Below, piece by piece: positions 30,560 through 41,939 of a stretch of 64,000 nt of DNA. The position numbers and the translations under genes are program-made. Under the pieces are notes generated by a model, which saw only the letters and a list, made by a program, of their open reading frames with translations, did not search any database and had not been told where the DNA came from. Every line of letters begins with the position of its first letter. The stretch's first letter is position 1. Location: positions 375,330,707-375,394,706 of the forward strand of contig JAVHZZ010000001.1 in assembly GCA_036250195.1 (NCBI GenBank). The letters are read 5' to 3'. Source of the DNA: Mixophyes australis (lineage: Eukaryota; Chordata; Amphibia; Anura; Limnodynastidae).

Positions 30560-33420
30560 CACATATTTACACCAAAATTTAGTAGCTGGTTTCCCTTGAG
30601 TTTAGCAATGAAATTTACTTTATACAAAGTTAACTTAGATATAGAGTTTAGAAACAAAGAGGGTTGTGTTAGTTTAATTTTTTTCTCTCCCCCTGATGAT
30701 AGTGCACAGGAGTATGACATATCAATGGGCATCATATCTAACCTTGGAAGACATATTGTGAGGTCTGCAGCCAATTTGTGTATTGTGTTGGAGTGATGCT
30801 AATTGAGTACTTTATACATTCTTACATAAGTGTTGTTGGAGTTGAACTTCCTCCTTTATTGGGGGGTGTATTTTTTTCTGTATACCACCATTGTAGCGCC
30901 TATGGCAGACCACGGCCACTAGCAGCTGCAGTACACTATCAGTGGTGCACTTTGAGCTGATTAGTCAACCAGGAATGACACGTCATGTGCTTATGTGACT
31001 GCAATGAGACCAAGAAAGCTACCGTTTGCTGTCCTGGGGGGAGAGGCAGACCGAGGCTGGAAGTGGTGGAGACTAGTTCCCAAGGTGGAGACAAGTTTCC
31101 GTCAAGGCCACACTGGGCTATTCTCTTATTGCTAAGTGCCTCTGACAAAGGTAAGACAGTCAGGCAGTGTCTGTGAGTGGGTGTTGTTGGGCTGATTGAT
31201 TTAGACATTTTAAAAAAAAGATCTTTTAAAAAATAAATTAAAAAAATAATAATTTAGGGCATTAATAGCGGTGGACTGACTGAGCAGTGCTGGTAAGGCA
31301 GATTTAATATTATACATTATACAGCTAGGAGCAGACAGTGTAGTAAGTAACTATGCATATGTGTGTATATAATATATATGTAACGCCTCCCTCTTTGTAG
31401 TGTTTACTTGCATGTGCCTCTCTTACTGTTCTCCAGATGTGGTGCCTCCACCCACAGGTGCACACTTAGGGGGTTTTCCAGTTGCCCAACCCTCCCCCCC
31501 TCCATGGCTTGTTTAATTTTTGTTTAGCAGTCACTACATCCACGGCCGCCGTATCGATTGGGTGTTGGGGAGTGTTCTATCAATTTAAATAACTAACCAC
31601 ACGCCCTGTAGGTTAGGGACACTCCCTCAAGGATTTGACCACATATCAACTCACATTTGCACCTAATATTGCTTTAAACAAGATGGGTGGACACTAGTGT
31701 TCTCTTTCAACCAAAGGAACTAAAATATTTAGTTATGACTCTGCTTCCCATACATGCTGTACAAACTGTTTATTGGTGTGCAGGTCATATTAGGGAAAGA
31801 GAAATGGTTAAAGGGTGGATATCACTTTTTAGGCTCTAGCCATGCTGCCATGGCACTGATCCCACCCCTTCAGACAGCATAATGCTGCTTGTGATAGGCG
31901 CTTAATTTTCAGTTCCAGGCCTTGTAAACCCTTAATCTGGCATTGAATGTGTGTCACACAAAGTACATAACATGGTCTCGTCAAGCCAAGGGTCTTTTCT
32001 TTAATGTGTATTTTTATTTATTTGTATTACTTATTGCTGTGGCCACTCACCAATGGATTAAGACACAAATACACGATGAATAAATGAATAAGTGATACAA
32101 AAACTTTGTTTTGATCAGTGCTGTGAGTTATATTAATAATGCAGGTCCATAAAGAACACATGTTCCAAAACACCAACACAACTACCCTTGATATGGCGCC
32201 TATATATGTTTTATATAGCAGACGAAAAAGATAAAGATACAACCAAAAGATAAAGCTGCTGCAAATTGGTGGCTGCTGACCACCTAGACAAAAACTATAG
32301 AAAAAAAGGGGGGATTGCAGAGCTAAAAATCAGATTGGTCTAATAATGAGTGTAATTGATATAAACCAATGTGCAGTCACAAATCATAAAATATAGTTTA
32401 TTATCCCATATGGGATAATGTGTTTCTTTCAAGTTTCCATCTGTGTTTTTAGCAATGTATAAAAATCAACAAGCAGAGTTGTTTTTATTAACTTGTTACA
32501 CACACAAAGATGCTCTTTACATTTGGGATGCAGGAGTACCCGTAATACACTTTTTTTGTGCTTGTATTTGTGTTACTTTTCTTTTTTTCTTGTTGTTGGG
32601 GAGTAGCCTTTACTGGAAAAATGATAAACTTAGATGAAGGAGTAGAGGACACGTTACTTTTTTTTAGACATTAAGGTCAAAAGAAACACCTACTGCAACA
32701 CCTATTGAAATACCTATTGCACCTATTGCAAACACAGGATTTCAGGAGCGGAGTTTTCGAGTGATGATTTTGAATGGGGCATGACTATCCCTATAAAGAA
32801 GGTGTGGCCATCAACTGGAAGGGGTGTGTCTGGCACTTAACAAGTGCTAGTCTGCCTGCAGTCCCCTACATTCAGCCTTGTCGAACGCACCATTACTTAC
32901 TGCGTGTGGCTTGTCCTTTGTGCTGCTCTGCAGGGTGATAAAGGTCTGACTGTCTGGGACAGTGGGAGTGAGTTGCAAAATCCCTGTCCTCTACATTTAA
33001 TTGTCTACTATCCCTTTCCCATGTAATACATTTTCTCACTGCCCCGTAGTTTACTTCACACACTCCCTCCCACTGACATTCATTTCCCACCCTCCCTCCT
33101 CTTGACAATTAATTCCTCCCCCTCCCTGACAACTCGTTTCCTACCCTCCCTCCCCCTGACATTCATTTCCTACCCTCCCTCTCCCTCATTTCCCTCCCGC
33201 CCTCCCCCAACAACTTATTTCCACCCCTGACAACTCATTCCCCTTCCTCTGACAACTCATTTCCCATCTTCCCTCTATTCTTCTCACTTACTCTCCTGCT
33301 GTTCACTTCCACTCCTATGAAATTAGCTTCCCACAGATTTCCTCCTACAGAACACAGTTTATATAATAGTATAGATCAACATATACCCATTAATCTTAAA
33401 CTACAGTGCCATATCTAAAA
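30560..33420. other. No gene recognised
   Basis: This is mixed AT-rich sequence without a supported gene. Around 33050-33300 there is a low-complexity C/T-rich stretch with repeated 'ccctccctcc..tgacaactcatttcc' phrases. Around 30900-31180 the composition is more balanced, but no family was recognised. Confidence 0.4.
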
Positions 33421-33426
33421 TATATA

Positions 33427-34043
33427 AGCCTAGCGGCGTGTGTTAGTGTGTAAAAAACAATTTTCTCAGAAAGGGCTCATCCAATTGACCTGAAATTTGG
33501 TATACTGACATTATTTGACAAAAAAATTATAATAGTGAAGTCAGTTAACTTCAATCATCCCCCCTTACCCCTGTGGGAGGGGTAGTAAAGGCTAAATTTA
33601 CCAGTTGAGGGCTCAAACTCTTGACCGTGTGGGTATTTATTTACCACAGCCTCTGTTTGGTCATGGACAATTGTATGTTGCATTTTCACGAGTACGGAGA
33701 AGCAGTGATGTGAAAGTGCAGGTTATGAATACTGCCCTTCAAGGAAGACTGATTGAGCACAGCGATAAGGTGTTTAGCAGAAACGTTGTGTATCGAGAGG
33801 TTTTAGAACAGTAAGACGATGGAGATTAAGAATGTGGCGATGAAGATGAAGGATGAGGTGATGGAGAAGAATGATGAGGTGGTGACATGTGGACAAAACC
33901 ACGTTAAAAAAGGGCGCTTACGTCGGGAAGTAACGCTCTTCCCCTGAGGAGGCCTGGTCTAGCCCCAAATGTATGACAAGAACCTTTTTAACACCTTAAG
34001 TAGCTTGATTTGACTAGAATGCATGAGTATCATGCACGGGTTA

Positions 34044-34045
<2 letters not shown>
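33427..34045 (+). mobile_element. Helitron/Helentron-type element, copy 1
   Basis: The 5' part begins 'agcctagcggcgtgtgttag'. Near the 3' end is a perfect 6-bp stem, 3-nt loop hairpin (GCATGA-GTA-TCATGC, 34021-34035) followed by ACGGGTTAAC and then an (AT)n run. There are no TIRs or TSD. It contains the C-terminal helicase fragment described separately. A subterminal hairpin without CTRR and a neighbouring microsatellite fit the Helentron/HINE type better than canonical Helitrons. Confidence 0.72.
33608..33814 (+). pseudogene. Helitron Rep/helicase C-terminal fragment
   Basis: The 69-codon frame ends at a TAA at about 33814. It contains 'TLDRVGIYLPQPLFGHGQLY' and 'VAFSRVRRSSDVKV', the motif V/VI end of the PIF1-type (superfamily 1B) DNA helicase of Helitrons. 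'GQLYVAFSRV' is diagnostic. The rest of the Rep/helicase is missing, so this is a 5'-deleted remnant that kept the natural carboxy terminus and the 3' element end. Confidence 0.87.
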
Positions 34046-34084
<39 letters not shown>

Positions 34085-34085
34085 A
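34046..34085. repeat. (AT)n microsatellite between Helentron copies
   Basis: A pure TA run separates the 3' end of copy 1 from the 5' end of copy 2. Further TA runs follow copy 2 at 34705-34736 and 34835-34880. Confidence 0.9.
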
Positions 34086-34701
34086 ATGTCTAGTGGCGTG
34101 TGTTAGTCTGTCTGTGTGTGTGTGTGTGTGTCTGTGTGGAAAAAATAAAACCAAGCTGCAGCGCCACCTGCTGGGTGGAGTTATACACTGACCTACTAAA
34201 TTCTTAGTGTGTGTGTGTGGAAAAAAAAATTCAGAAAGGGCTGAAATTTCTTATACTAAGATGTTTTTAATTTGTTAATTTAATTTGTTAATTGTTAAAA
34301 GTGTTTATAAAGATTTAAAAAAAATATATATATATTTCTTGAAGGAGAAGTGACAGTTGGGAGTGGTTGGTGGTTGCCGGGGGTGACAGTAGGGAGTGGT
34401 TGGTGGTTGCCGGGGGTGACAGAGTGAGAGAAGTGTGATACTCAGGACCGCTGAGAGAGATCCCTGTGTCTGGATAGACATCTGGATAGATGTGGCGATA
34501 AAAATGACGGATGAGGTGATGGAGAAGAATGATAAGGTGGTGACATGTGGACAAAACCACGTTAAAAAAGGGCACTTACGTCGGGAAGTAACGCTCTTCC
34601 CCTGAGGAGGCCTGGGCTATGGCCCAAATGCATGACAAGAAACTTTTTAACACCTTAAGTAGCTTGATTTGACTAGAATGCATGAGTATCATGCACGGGT
34701 T

Positions 34702-34704
<3 letters not shown>
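34086..34704 (+). mobile_element. Helitron/Helentron-type element, copy 2 (non-autonomous)
   Basis: It has the same 5' start (tctagtggcgtgtgttag) and the same 3' end: hairpin GCATGA-GTA-TCATGC at 34680-34694, then ACGGGTTAAC. It is similar in length to copy 1, but the helicase region is replaced by unrelated sequence including a 'gtgacagt..gggagtggttggtggttgccggg' duplication (about 34350-34420). Confidence 0.72.
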
Positions 34705-34738
<34 letters not shown>

Positions 34739-34834
34739 CAATATGAAAAAAGAATACTATAGATGATCTATAGTATTATGTATTTATGTATTAATACTGT
34801 ATTAGTATACACTGTATCAGATAATCAATGTGTA

Positions 34835-34885
<51 letters not shown>

Positions 34886-34999
34886 TATCCATCTATACTG
34901 TTATATGCACAGCACTGTGTTAAGCACTCTATGTAAACTTCATGCTAATGACAAATCAACACAATTAACATTGCAGGTAGGCGGCATGGGGTTTTACAG

Positions 35000-36720
35000 A
35001 TGTTGTGAAACTAAAAGTCCAAAGATGTCCTCATGGCTGGCCAGGGCTCCTGGATATCCCCATAAGTATGGGTATCAAGAAATAGTCCATAAAGTACAGA
35101 GTGATATGAAAGACAATTCCTAGGCACTCTGTCAATGAGTTCATGTTTCAGGGCATCCAGTAGTTCATGTGCATAAGGGGCAATCACAAAAGATATGCTG
35201 CAATGTTTCTCTGCTGGCAACACACCAGTAGCAGTGGACAAATCTGCACAGGTTCGAGGAGTGCATGAATGTCCTTAGAGCCAAACTCCCCCCTGGATAG
35301 CCATCCATTATGTCTCTTGGTCAGCATCTTAGAGACTACATTCTCCCAAACAGAGAATTGCTGTGAATACAGGGAGCTTTGGAATAGCCTTTATTGTGTC
35401 CTTAGCTCTGGTGAGCTTGTAGATAGTTTTAGGCTCCCACAAGTCTTGATTAACTCCCTCCAGATGGTGCTCCCTCACAAATGGCCAACATTCAGATAAA
35501 ACCAGGTAGTGGTCCAGTTGTAAGGAAAGCAGCTGCCCCACTTGTTACAGCCAAGGCTCCTCCAAAGTGGAAGGAGAAAAAAGCAAGAAATGGGGCTAGA
35601 TTTACTAAGCTGCGGGTTTGAAAAAGTGGGGATGTTGCCTATAGCAACCAATCAGATTCTACCTGTCATTTTGTAGAAAGTACTAAATAAATGAAAGCTA
35701 GAATCTGATTGGTTGCTATAGGCAACATCCCCACATATTCAAACCCGCAGCTTAGTAAATCTAGCCCATGGAGTTGCCAGCAGAACTGTTGTTTCACTCA
35801 AGCAGAGCCTTGTGGATAAGGTTACAAATGAAGACTTGTAGCATGTTGGGGATATCCCTAATACACCTTTGAGGGACTCCTTGTACATAAATACAACTTT
35901 ACTGTTTGTTTTAGATCCCCAGATTAAGTGGAAGACTTTCCTTGTGTTGGTGTTGCATATTGCAGCAAGGGGTGGCCACGTCTGGGCTGTGTACTGCAGA
36001 ATGGGAAGGACTTTGTTGGGCATCACCAGTGCTTTCCTTTCAAATGTGAGGTCCATGAGGCTCAACAATCTAGTCTCTCCTCCCACCACTTTAGGACTAT
36101 GTCCTCTCCACTAAACCAGGCGGCATCCAGATTCAGGATGATATCTGACTTAATTGTGAAGGGGGATGAAGCAGGGTATGACAGATGCCACTGCCCAAAG
36201 AGCATCGCCTCTGACTTCCCGCAGTCGACCTTTCCCCCTGAAGCTTGGCTAAAGGTTTCTCAGGCCTGCAGAAGACAGTGACATTGTCCATATAGAGCGA
36301 GCATGTGGCCTCTTGTCCCAGTGCGGTGATCCCTCTGATCTCTGGACTCTGTCTGACACACATCACGAAGAGCTCTATACAACAGACAAAAAGTAGAGCT
36401 CAAAAAGGCCAACCGTGTCTGACCCCACATAGAACTGAGTAGGGGTCAGTCTTCAAGCAACATTGAGCTGCAAATGGCAAGTTTCATAAGTTTAACCTAC
36501 AAACAAAACATTTTGCCAAAACCAAATCTCTGCAGTGCCCTACATATAAACTTATGTGAAACATGATCAAAGGCAATAAAAATACAAGTAGTGCTGTCCT
36601 ATTTCCAGCCTTCACAACCAGATTTGAGATTTTCTGTCCGGTTTTTAGAATACTATCGGCATTCGTGATCCTGAAAACCAAACAATTTACAGTGACCTTG
36701 TCTCGGATTAAAGGGAGACA
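35000..36720 (-). pseudogene. Tx1-like LINE reverse transcriptase remnant
   Basis: Minus-strand translation in shifting frames gives an RT-like order. It runs from 'SILKTGQKISNLVVKAGNRTALLVF' (about 36570-36660) through 'FDHVSHKFICRALQRFGFGKMF' (first catalytic Asp region) and 'LLSSMWGQTRLAFLSS' (GVRQGCPLS-equivalent). It reaches 'HMLALYMDNVTVFC' (36260-36310), where the (A/V)DD box is degraded to MDN. The pattern matches the L1/Tx1 group rather than CR1 or L2. Many stops and frameshifts are present. A MITE (35593-35767) interrupts it. Similarity left of 35.5 kb is weak. Confidence 0.62.
35593..35767. mobile_element. Foldback MITE, GGGCTAGATTTACTAAG family, copy 1
   Basis: It is an almost complete palindrome: the left arm GGGCTAGATTTACTAAGC and its inner 'ggatgttgcctatagcaacc' match the right arm in complement. 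The 3-bp TSD ATG lies at 35590-35592 and 35768-35770. Length is 175 bp. Confidence 0.82.
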
Positions 36721-36729
36721 ATTGCATAT

Positions 36730-37245
36730 ACATGCAAAAATAAGAACAAATCAAATAAGGGGCAAAGGTATAACAAAATTGGAAAGTAAAACTTTATTCA
36801 ACTTCACAATATGCCTTGTGGTCATAGTCATTAACCTGGCCCCGTGCAAAATGGGTCAGCCCTGAACACACTAACTATATATATATATATCTGTCCATTA
36901 TATGAAGTACATTCCCTAAATTATAAACTTTAGTTTTTTACTTCAATACTTGTGTTGCACATTTGCTTATCATATTAAATTATGTTTCCTTTTTTCATGC
37001 AAGCTGATTTGTTTACTCTAGCAAAAAGTTTATTTCTGACAAACATCCCAGAGCAAAGGTCCTGTGTAATCTCTCTCTTTAGATGAGTCTTGTATTTTAC
37101 AACATTCACTCAGGGGACACTTTGGAGCCAGGGTGGAAATGACACATGGTGATTTTAGTTTGTACCATAAATACTGGCATGTAAATGTTTAAGTATGCCG
37201 GGAAGACCTCTTTAGTAAAAATACCACTTCCCATATAATACATAC
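36730..37245. other. No gene recognised
   Basis: AT-rich sequence with no supported feature. Confidence 0.4.
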
Positions 37246-37248
37246 CAA

Positions 37249-37423
37249 GGGCTAGATTTACAAAGCTGCGGGTTTGAAAAAGTGGGGATGTTGCCTATAG
37301 CAGCCAATCAGATTCTAGCTTTCATTTATTTAGTACTTTCTACAAAATGACAGCTAGAATCTGATTGGTTGCTATAGGCAACATCACCACTTTTTCAAAC
37401 CTGCAGCTTAGTAAATCTAGCCC
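37249..37423. mobile_element. Foldback MITE, same family, copy 2
   Basis: It is the same family and length as the copy at 35593-35767, with TSD CAA (37246-37248, 37424-37426). The two copies differ by a handful of substitutions. Confidence 0.82.
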
Positions 37424-37429
37424 CAAGTG

Positions 37430-39355
37430 TAGGATTGCTTTCATAATAGGAATTAAAACGTGTTGTTCAATTTGCAGATTGCTTAAATATATAGCTAAAG
37501 ATGAAGAGCACTATATAGTAAATGCCACACACATATGCACACAATAGTATCCGTTTGTTAATGACCATTCCAGGTAATCATCGGGGGGTTGTGCTTACTG
37601 ATTTGAACTTTTATTTGTTATAGGTTGATATCCATTAGTTGGATTACTGCTTTAACCTTTTTAGGGTTTTACTGTACATGATCTGTTGTGCTAGAAAGAA
37701 GGGAGTCAGAATATGTATTTGTAATGGTTTTCTAATGGATTTGTTTGATGGCCAAGGTTTCTGTTCATCAAAGTGCAAATTAATTATTTTGTGTGTTAAT
37801 GACCAGCGCATAGCTCTTCAAATATTTTACTTAATAAATGTAACAAATCTGTCCCAATTGAGGTTCACTGGAGTTCTGATTTACCAACTGCAGGAGGAGG
37901 CCCCATAACAGAGACAGTAAGCAGAAACACATTTCTCTTGACTAAGAAGCATGTCCAGGAAGGAACATTGGTGATGGATGATTCCATAGTCAGAAGTTTG
38001 GAGAAAGTATAATCGTGGAGAACATAAGATGTGGTTTTTAGAAGAGTAGACTGTAGGATGGGTGATGAGCCATAAGCCATTGTCATAGGAGTGTTGTCTG
38101 CAGAATAGATGGAGGAAAAGCAGAGGTCACATAAAAGTCAATTAAATAATTGTCTTAAACACTGTAATCCAAACTTTGCTCCTACAGAGCTAGGCTCAAA
38201 GTGAGAATATATGGGCTACAATCAGGTGTTTCTCCTCAACCCCGATTGCTACTATCAGCAGATGTGCTGAGATTGCAATCAGATGGTGCTCCTTAACCCT
38301 GATTGGTGTTGCCAGCAGAGATGCTGAGATATGCTTTGCGTGTGTATGCCAGAACTTGATGACAAGCGTGTTTCTGGTATGTATAGAGCTGTCACCCCTT
38401 GAACCACCAGCATGGCGTCTATTTCTTACACATGTGTGGTACAGGTAAGTTTCATGTTTGAGTGTTTATTTTCCAATTATAAATCTCAATGGGATTGAAC
38501 TATTAACTTCTGAAAAACACCTAAAGAAAACCTCACCACCCTTTCTCCGCAATACCCGAAGAATTATATTCGGCTCCTTAAATCAGGTGCAAACCATGAT
38601 TTCCTATGAAAGGATCACTTTCAATAGGGTGACTGGTTTCACCTGGGCATTTTTTTAAACTTTCGTTACCTTTTTTATTTCTTGATTTTATTTTTTCCAA
38701 AATGTTTTCAGACTCGTTTTATCTTTGTTTATGACCTTTCAATTCTCCTTGTAAGTCTTGCTCCATGATGCAATATGCCCCTTGGAATTATACATGATTG
38801 AGTCTGGTTCTTGTTAAGAAATCATTATGCCTTTTATGCAGTAGTACTCAAAATACTTTATTGATTCTACTTGGCTTGGATATTAAGAAATGGAAAGTAT
38901 AATGTCCTAATAATTATATCAAGTTTAAAGATAAGTAACGAGTGTATCACCAGTGGAATGCAAATCTTTCCTGAACTCTGTCATGTATCCTGAAACATCT
39001 GTTACTTATTTCACTACAGAGCCTGAGATGACATAAAGTTTTGCTGTGGACAGGTGTACTGCCATGTAGGATTTTACTAGCTAGCGCTCACAGTCATTAG
39101 GAATAGCCTGCTAATCAAATACAACTTAAAAAAAGCTTCTTAATCAAATTAACTTAACAGGAAATGAACAAGTCTATTTGCATACACCTCTCTTTAATTG
39201 CCAGCCAGCATCAAGGCACCCTGTTTCCTGGTGAAAATACTGGGATTGTCAGTGAAAGAGAATGGAACAAAATTAGCTATTTCTGTTATATTAAAAATGA
39301 AATGGTTTTGAATGATAAGTCATTTTCCAACATTTAAAAATGTCTCATTCCCTAA
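37430..39355. other. No gene; possible conserved non-coding DNA near 39.0-39.3 kb
   Basis: No gene or element is recognised. The part around 39040-39310 is complex, non-repetitive and dense in homeodomain-type and octamer-like motifs (ctaatcaaat, ttaatcaaattaac, tttgcata, ctttaattg), the style of a vertebrate developmental enhancer. This is pattern impression only. Confidence 0.35.
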
Positions 39356-39357
39356 TG

Positions 39358-39543
39358 CAGTGGATTCCAACTTTTTTAGTTCAAGGCACCTTTAGGGTCT
39401 CCAAAATTTTTTCAAGGCACCCCTAAGCCAAAATAATTACCAAGTAGCCCTCGACCTTGCTTACCACTGGCCCTGGCCGAGGCACCTCTGTGAGATCTCC
39501 AAGGCACCCCAGGGAGCCTAGGCGCACAGTTTGGGATCCACTG
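39358..39543. mobile_element. hAT-like MITE
   Basis: The ends are CAGTGGATTCCAA and TTGGGATCCACTG. The flanks ccctaatg (39350-39357) and cccactaatg (39544-39553) look like a TSD with a 2-nt indel. The body has repeated 'caaggcacc' phrases and no ORF. Confidence 0.62.
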
Positions 39544-39566
39544 CCCACTAATGTATTAAAATAAGA

Positions 39567-39994
39567 CTGGGTACACACTATTAAAAATTTCTCCTTAACG
39601 ATTTTACCAACGATTAAAAAAAAAAAAGAAGTCCTTATTACCATGACGATTCATGTGTATACACTAAACACATTGTACACGATTTATCTTCAGATCTGAG
39701 CTCTTTATCTGTCATAACCATCAGCTAAAAAGATTGTGACTCTACACGCTCCATAGAGATCTATGGACACTACCGGTCGTGAGTGCATACACACTGCAGA
39801 ATTGGAACGACACTGTCCCAGTGCTGAATGCCATTTTTAGTCTGGTTTATTAATCAATTGAAATGATACGATGTGCTTGGGAATGATAATTGTTCATCGC
39901 TGCAGCATACACACTTATGTGATATCAGGCCAAATGGTCGTTTATTGTTCGATTGGCCCGATAATCGGCTGAAAACACTGTAGTGTGTACCCAG
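39567..39994. mobile_element. MITE, CTGGGTACACACTA family
   Basis: The exact 14-bp TIRs CTGGGTACACACTA are at 39567-39580 and, in complement, 39981-39994. Subterminal 'TACACACT' repeats are dispersed inside. The right end (ccgataatcggctgaaaac) matches the right end of the larger element at 27070-29036. There is no TSD that I can see. Length is 428 bp. Confidence 0.7.
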
Positions 39995-40124
39995 CCAGTT
40001 ATAGTTATTTCTTTCAATAGAGAATTATCTAATCAGTTTAAGTATTTATAGGAGCTAAACAATGTCAGCTCATTAACTGTGTAATTATGAAACGTGAAAA
40101 ATTTGACTATAATCACATAGAAAT

Positions 40125-40390
40125 ACCTCCCAACTCTGGAGCTCTGAGAATTGGGACAGGAGATGGGGGTATGAACACATGCCCAGGGAATGCATAGCAC
40201 TTTTGAAGTGGTAAGCTGTGCCTTAGCCCCTCTCCCCTCCTAACACCTACATACGATCTTTGCTGCTCTGCTAAAAGGAGCAGTGGTAAACAAGACATAC
40301 CTCCCAACTTCCTGACCTGCAAAACAAATCTGTGCTGATTGGGGTGGCGGGTCAGAGTCCATTCTACATTGGGACAGTTGGGAAGTATGA
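40125..40390. mobile_element. Possible TIR element, ATACCTCCCAACT termini
   Basis: 'atacctcccaact' occurs at 40125 and again at 40299; the inverted partner 'agttgggaagtat' ends at about 40388. The inner pair 40298-40388 could be a small complete copy inside or beside a truncated one. The TSD is not resolved. Confidence 0.45.
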
Positions 40391-40399
40391 ATACATATG

Positions 40400-41145
40400 G
40401 TTGAACGTTTAAAATGACAGTTTTAGACTATTTTAAGAAGCTTCACTTTCAAATAATCCTTTAAGAGTAAACACCTAAAAAGACAAAATCTGACAAACTC
40501 CAAAACTTAATAAATCATTTTGCTCTTCTACTTACAGGCAATTCAAATGGAAGCTTTTACAGATCTGCCAACAATGGGGATTTTGTAGAGACAAAAAAGG
40601 GTTATGCTCTCACAAAAATGGATAATCTGGGCTTGTTTTGTGCAGATAGGCAGTGCATTCCAGTTGTTCTAATTTTGCATTTGGAAATGTTGTCATTCAT
40701 GTGATTACCTATTAGAATGCTTAATGGTTGTTCATCTCTGGGGACAAGGTCAGAAAATGGCATCACTGGGCTCCATAGCAAATTTTGGTGAAGGACCCAG
40801 TGATGCCGATCCAGCCTCCCAAGGCCCCCACTTCACCAGACACTGTGTATGTTCATAAGAGCAATGTGGGAGCCACAGGACGGTGGTATCATTGCCGCTG
40901 CTCTCTTACTTCTGGGTCCTATAGCTAACGCACCCCTGCAATGGCGATGGAGTATCACCACTGTCTATGGACACCATTACGATCTATGTACTAATGTACT
41001 TCTGCTGCAGTGATCTGTATTTTGAACAATACCATACATCAAAATTGTTTATAACCTCGACCAACTCTGATGTGACAGAAATTTTTGCAACACAGTCAGG
41101 TCCTGATCAACAAATATCTTTTATTTTACTATTGATTTCTTGCAC
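40400..41145. other. No gene recognised
   Basis: Single-copy-looking sequence with no supported gene or element. Confidence 0.4.
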
Positions 41146-41935
41146 CCGGCAGTGGTATGATGCACAGTGGGGGCAGTGGTGTGATGCACAGTGGGGGCAG
41201 TGGTGTGATGCACAGTGGGGGCAGTGGTGTGATGCACAGTGGGGGCAGTGGTATGGTGCATGGGGGGCAGTGGTATGGTGCACGGGAGGCAGTGGTATGA
41301 TGCACAGTGGAGGCAGTGGTGTGATGCACAGTGGAGGCAGTGGTGTGATGCACAGTGGAAGCAGTGGTGTGATGCACAGTGGGGACAGTGATGTGAGGCT
41401 CAGTGGGGGCAGTGGTGTAATGCACGGGGGGGCAGTGGTGTAATGCATGGGGGGGCAGTGGTATGGTGCACAGGAGGCAGTGGTGTGATGCACAGTGGAG
41501 GCAGTGGTATGATGCACAGTGGAGGCAGTGGTGTGATGCACAGTGGGGACAGTGATGTGAGGCTCAGTGGGGGCAGTGGTGTAATGCACGGTGGGGCAGT
41601 GGTATGGTGCACGGGAGGCAGTGGTGTAATGCACAGGGGGGCAGTGGTATGGTGCACGGGAGGCAGTGGTGTAATGCACGGGGGGCATTGGTATGGTGCA
41701 CGGGAGGCAGTGGTGTGATGCACAGTGGGGGCAGTGGTATGATGCACAGTGGAGGCAGTGGTGTGATGCACAGTGGAGGCAGTGGTGTGATGCACAGTGG
41801 AGGCAGTGGTGTGATGCACAGTGGGGACAGTGGTGTGATGCACAGTGGGGACAGTGGTGTGAGGCTCAGTGGGGGCAGTGGTGTAATGCACGGGGGGCAA
41901 TGGTATGATGCACAGTGGAACCAGTGTATTAGTAA
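41146..41935. repeat. Minisatellite, 24-bp unit, about 33 copies
   Basis: The unit is approximately ATGCACAGTGGGGGCAGTGGTGTG. Variants with 'gtgaggctcag' recur at about 41392, 41558 and 41861, suggesting block duplications within the array. Long open frames on both strands (Gly-Ser-Gly-Val-Met-His and His-Tyr-Thr-Thr-Ala repeats) arise because the unit is a multiple of three and are not evidence of a gene. Confidence 0.93.
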
Positions 41936-41939
41936 AATA

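Noticed and set aside
33605..33814. A host PIF1 helicase exon
   Set aside because: It ends at a natural stop followed by the Helentron 3' hairpin and lies between that element's ends; it is a transposon remnant.
34020..34035. Bacterial-type rho-independent terminator
   Set aside because: The hairpin is the subterminal structure of a Helitron-type element in a vertebrate genome; it is duplicated at 34680-34694 in the second copy.
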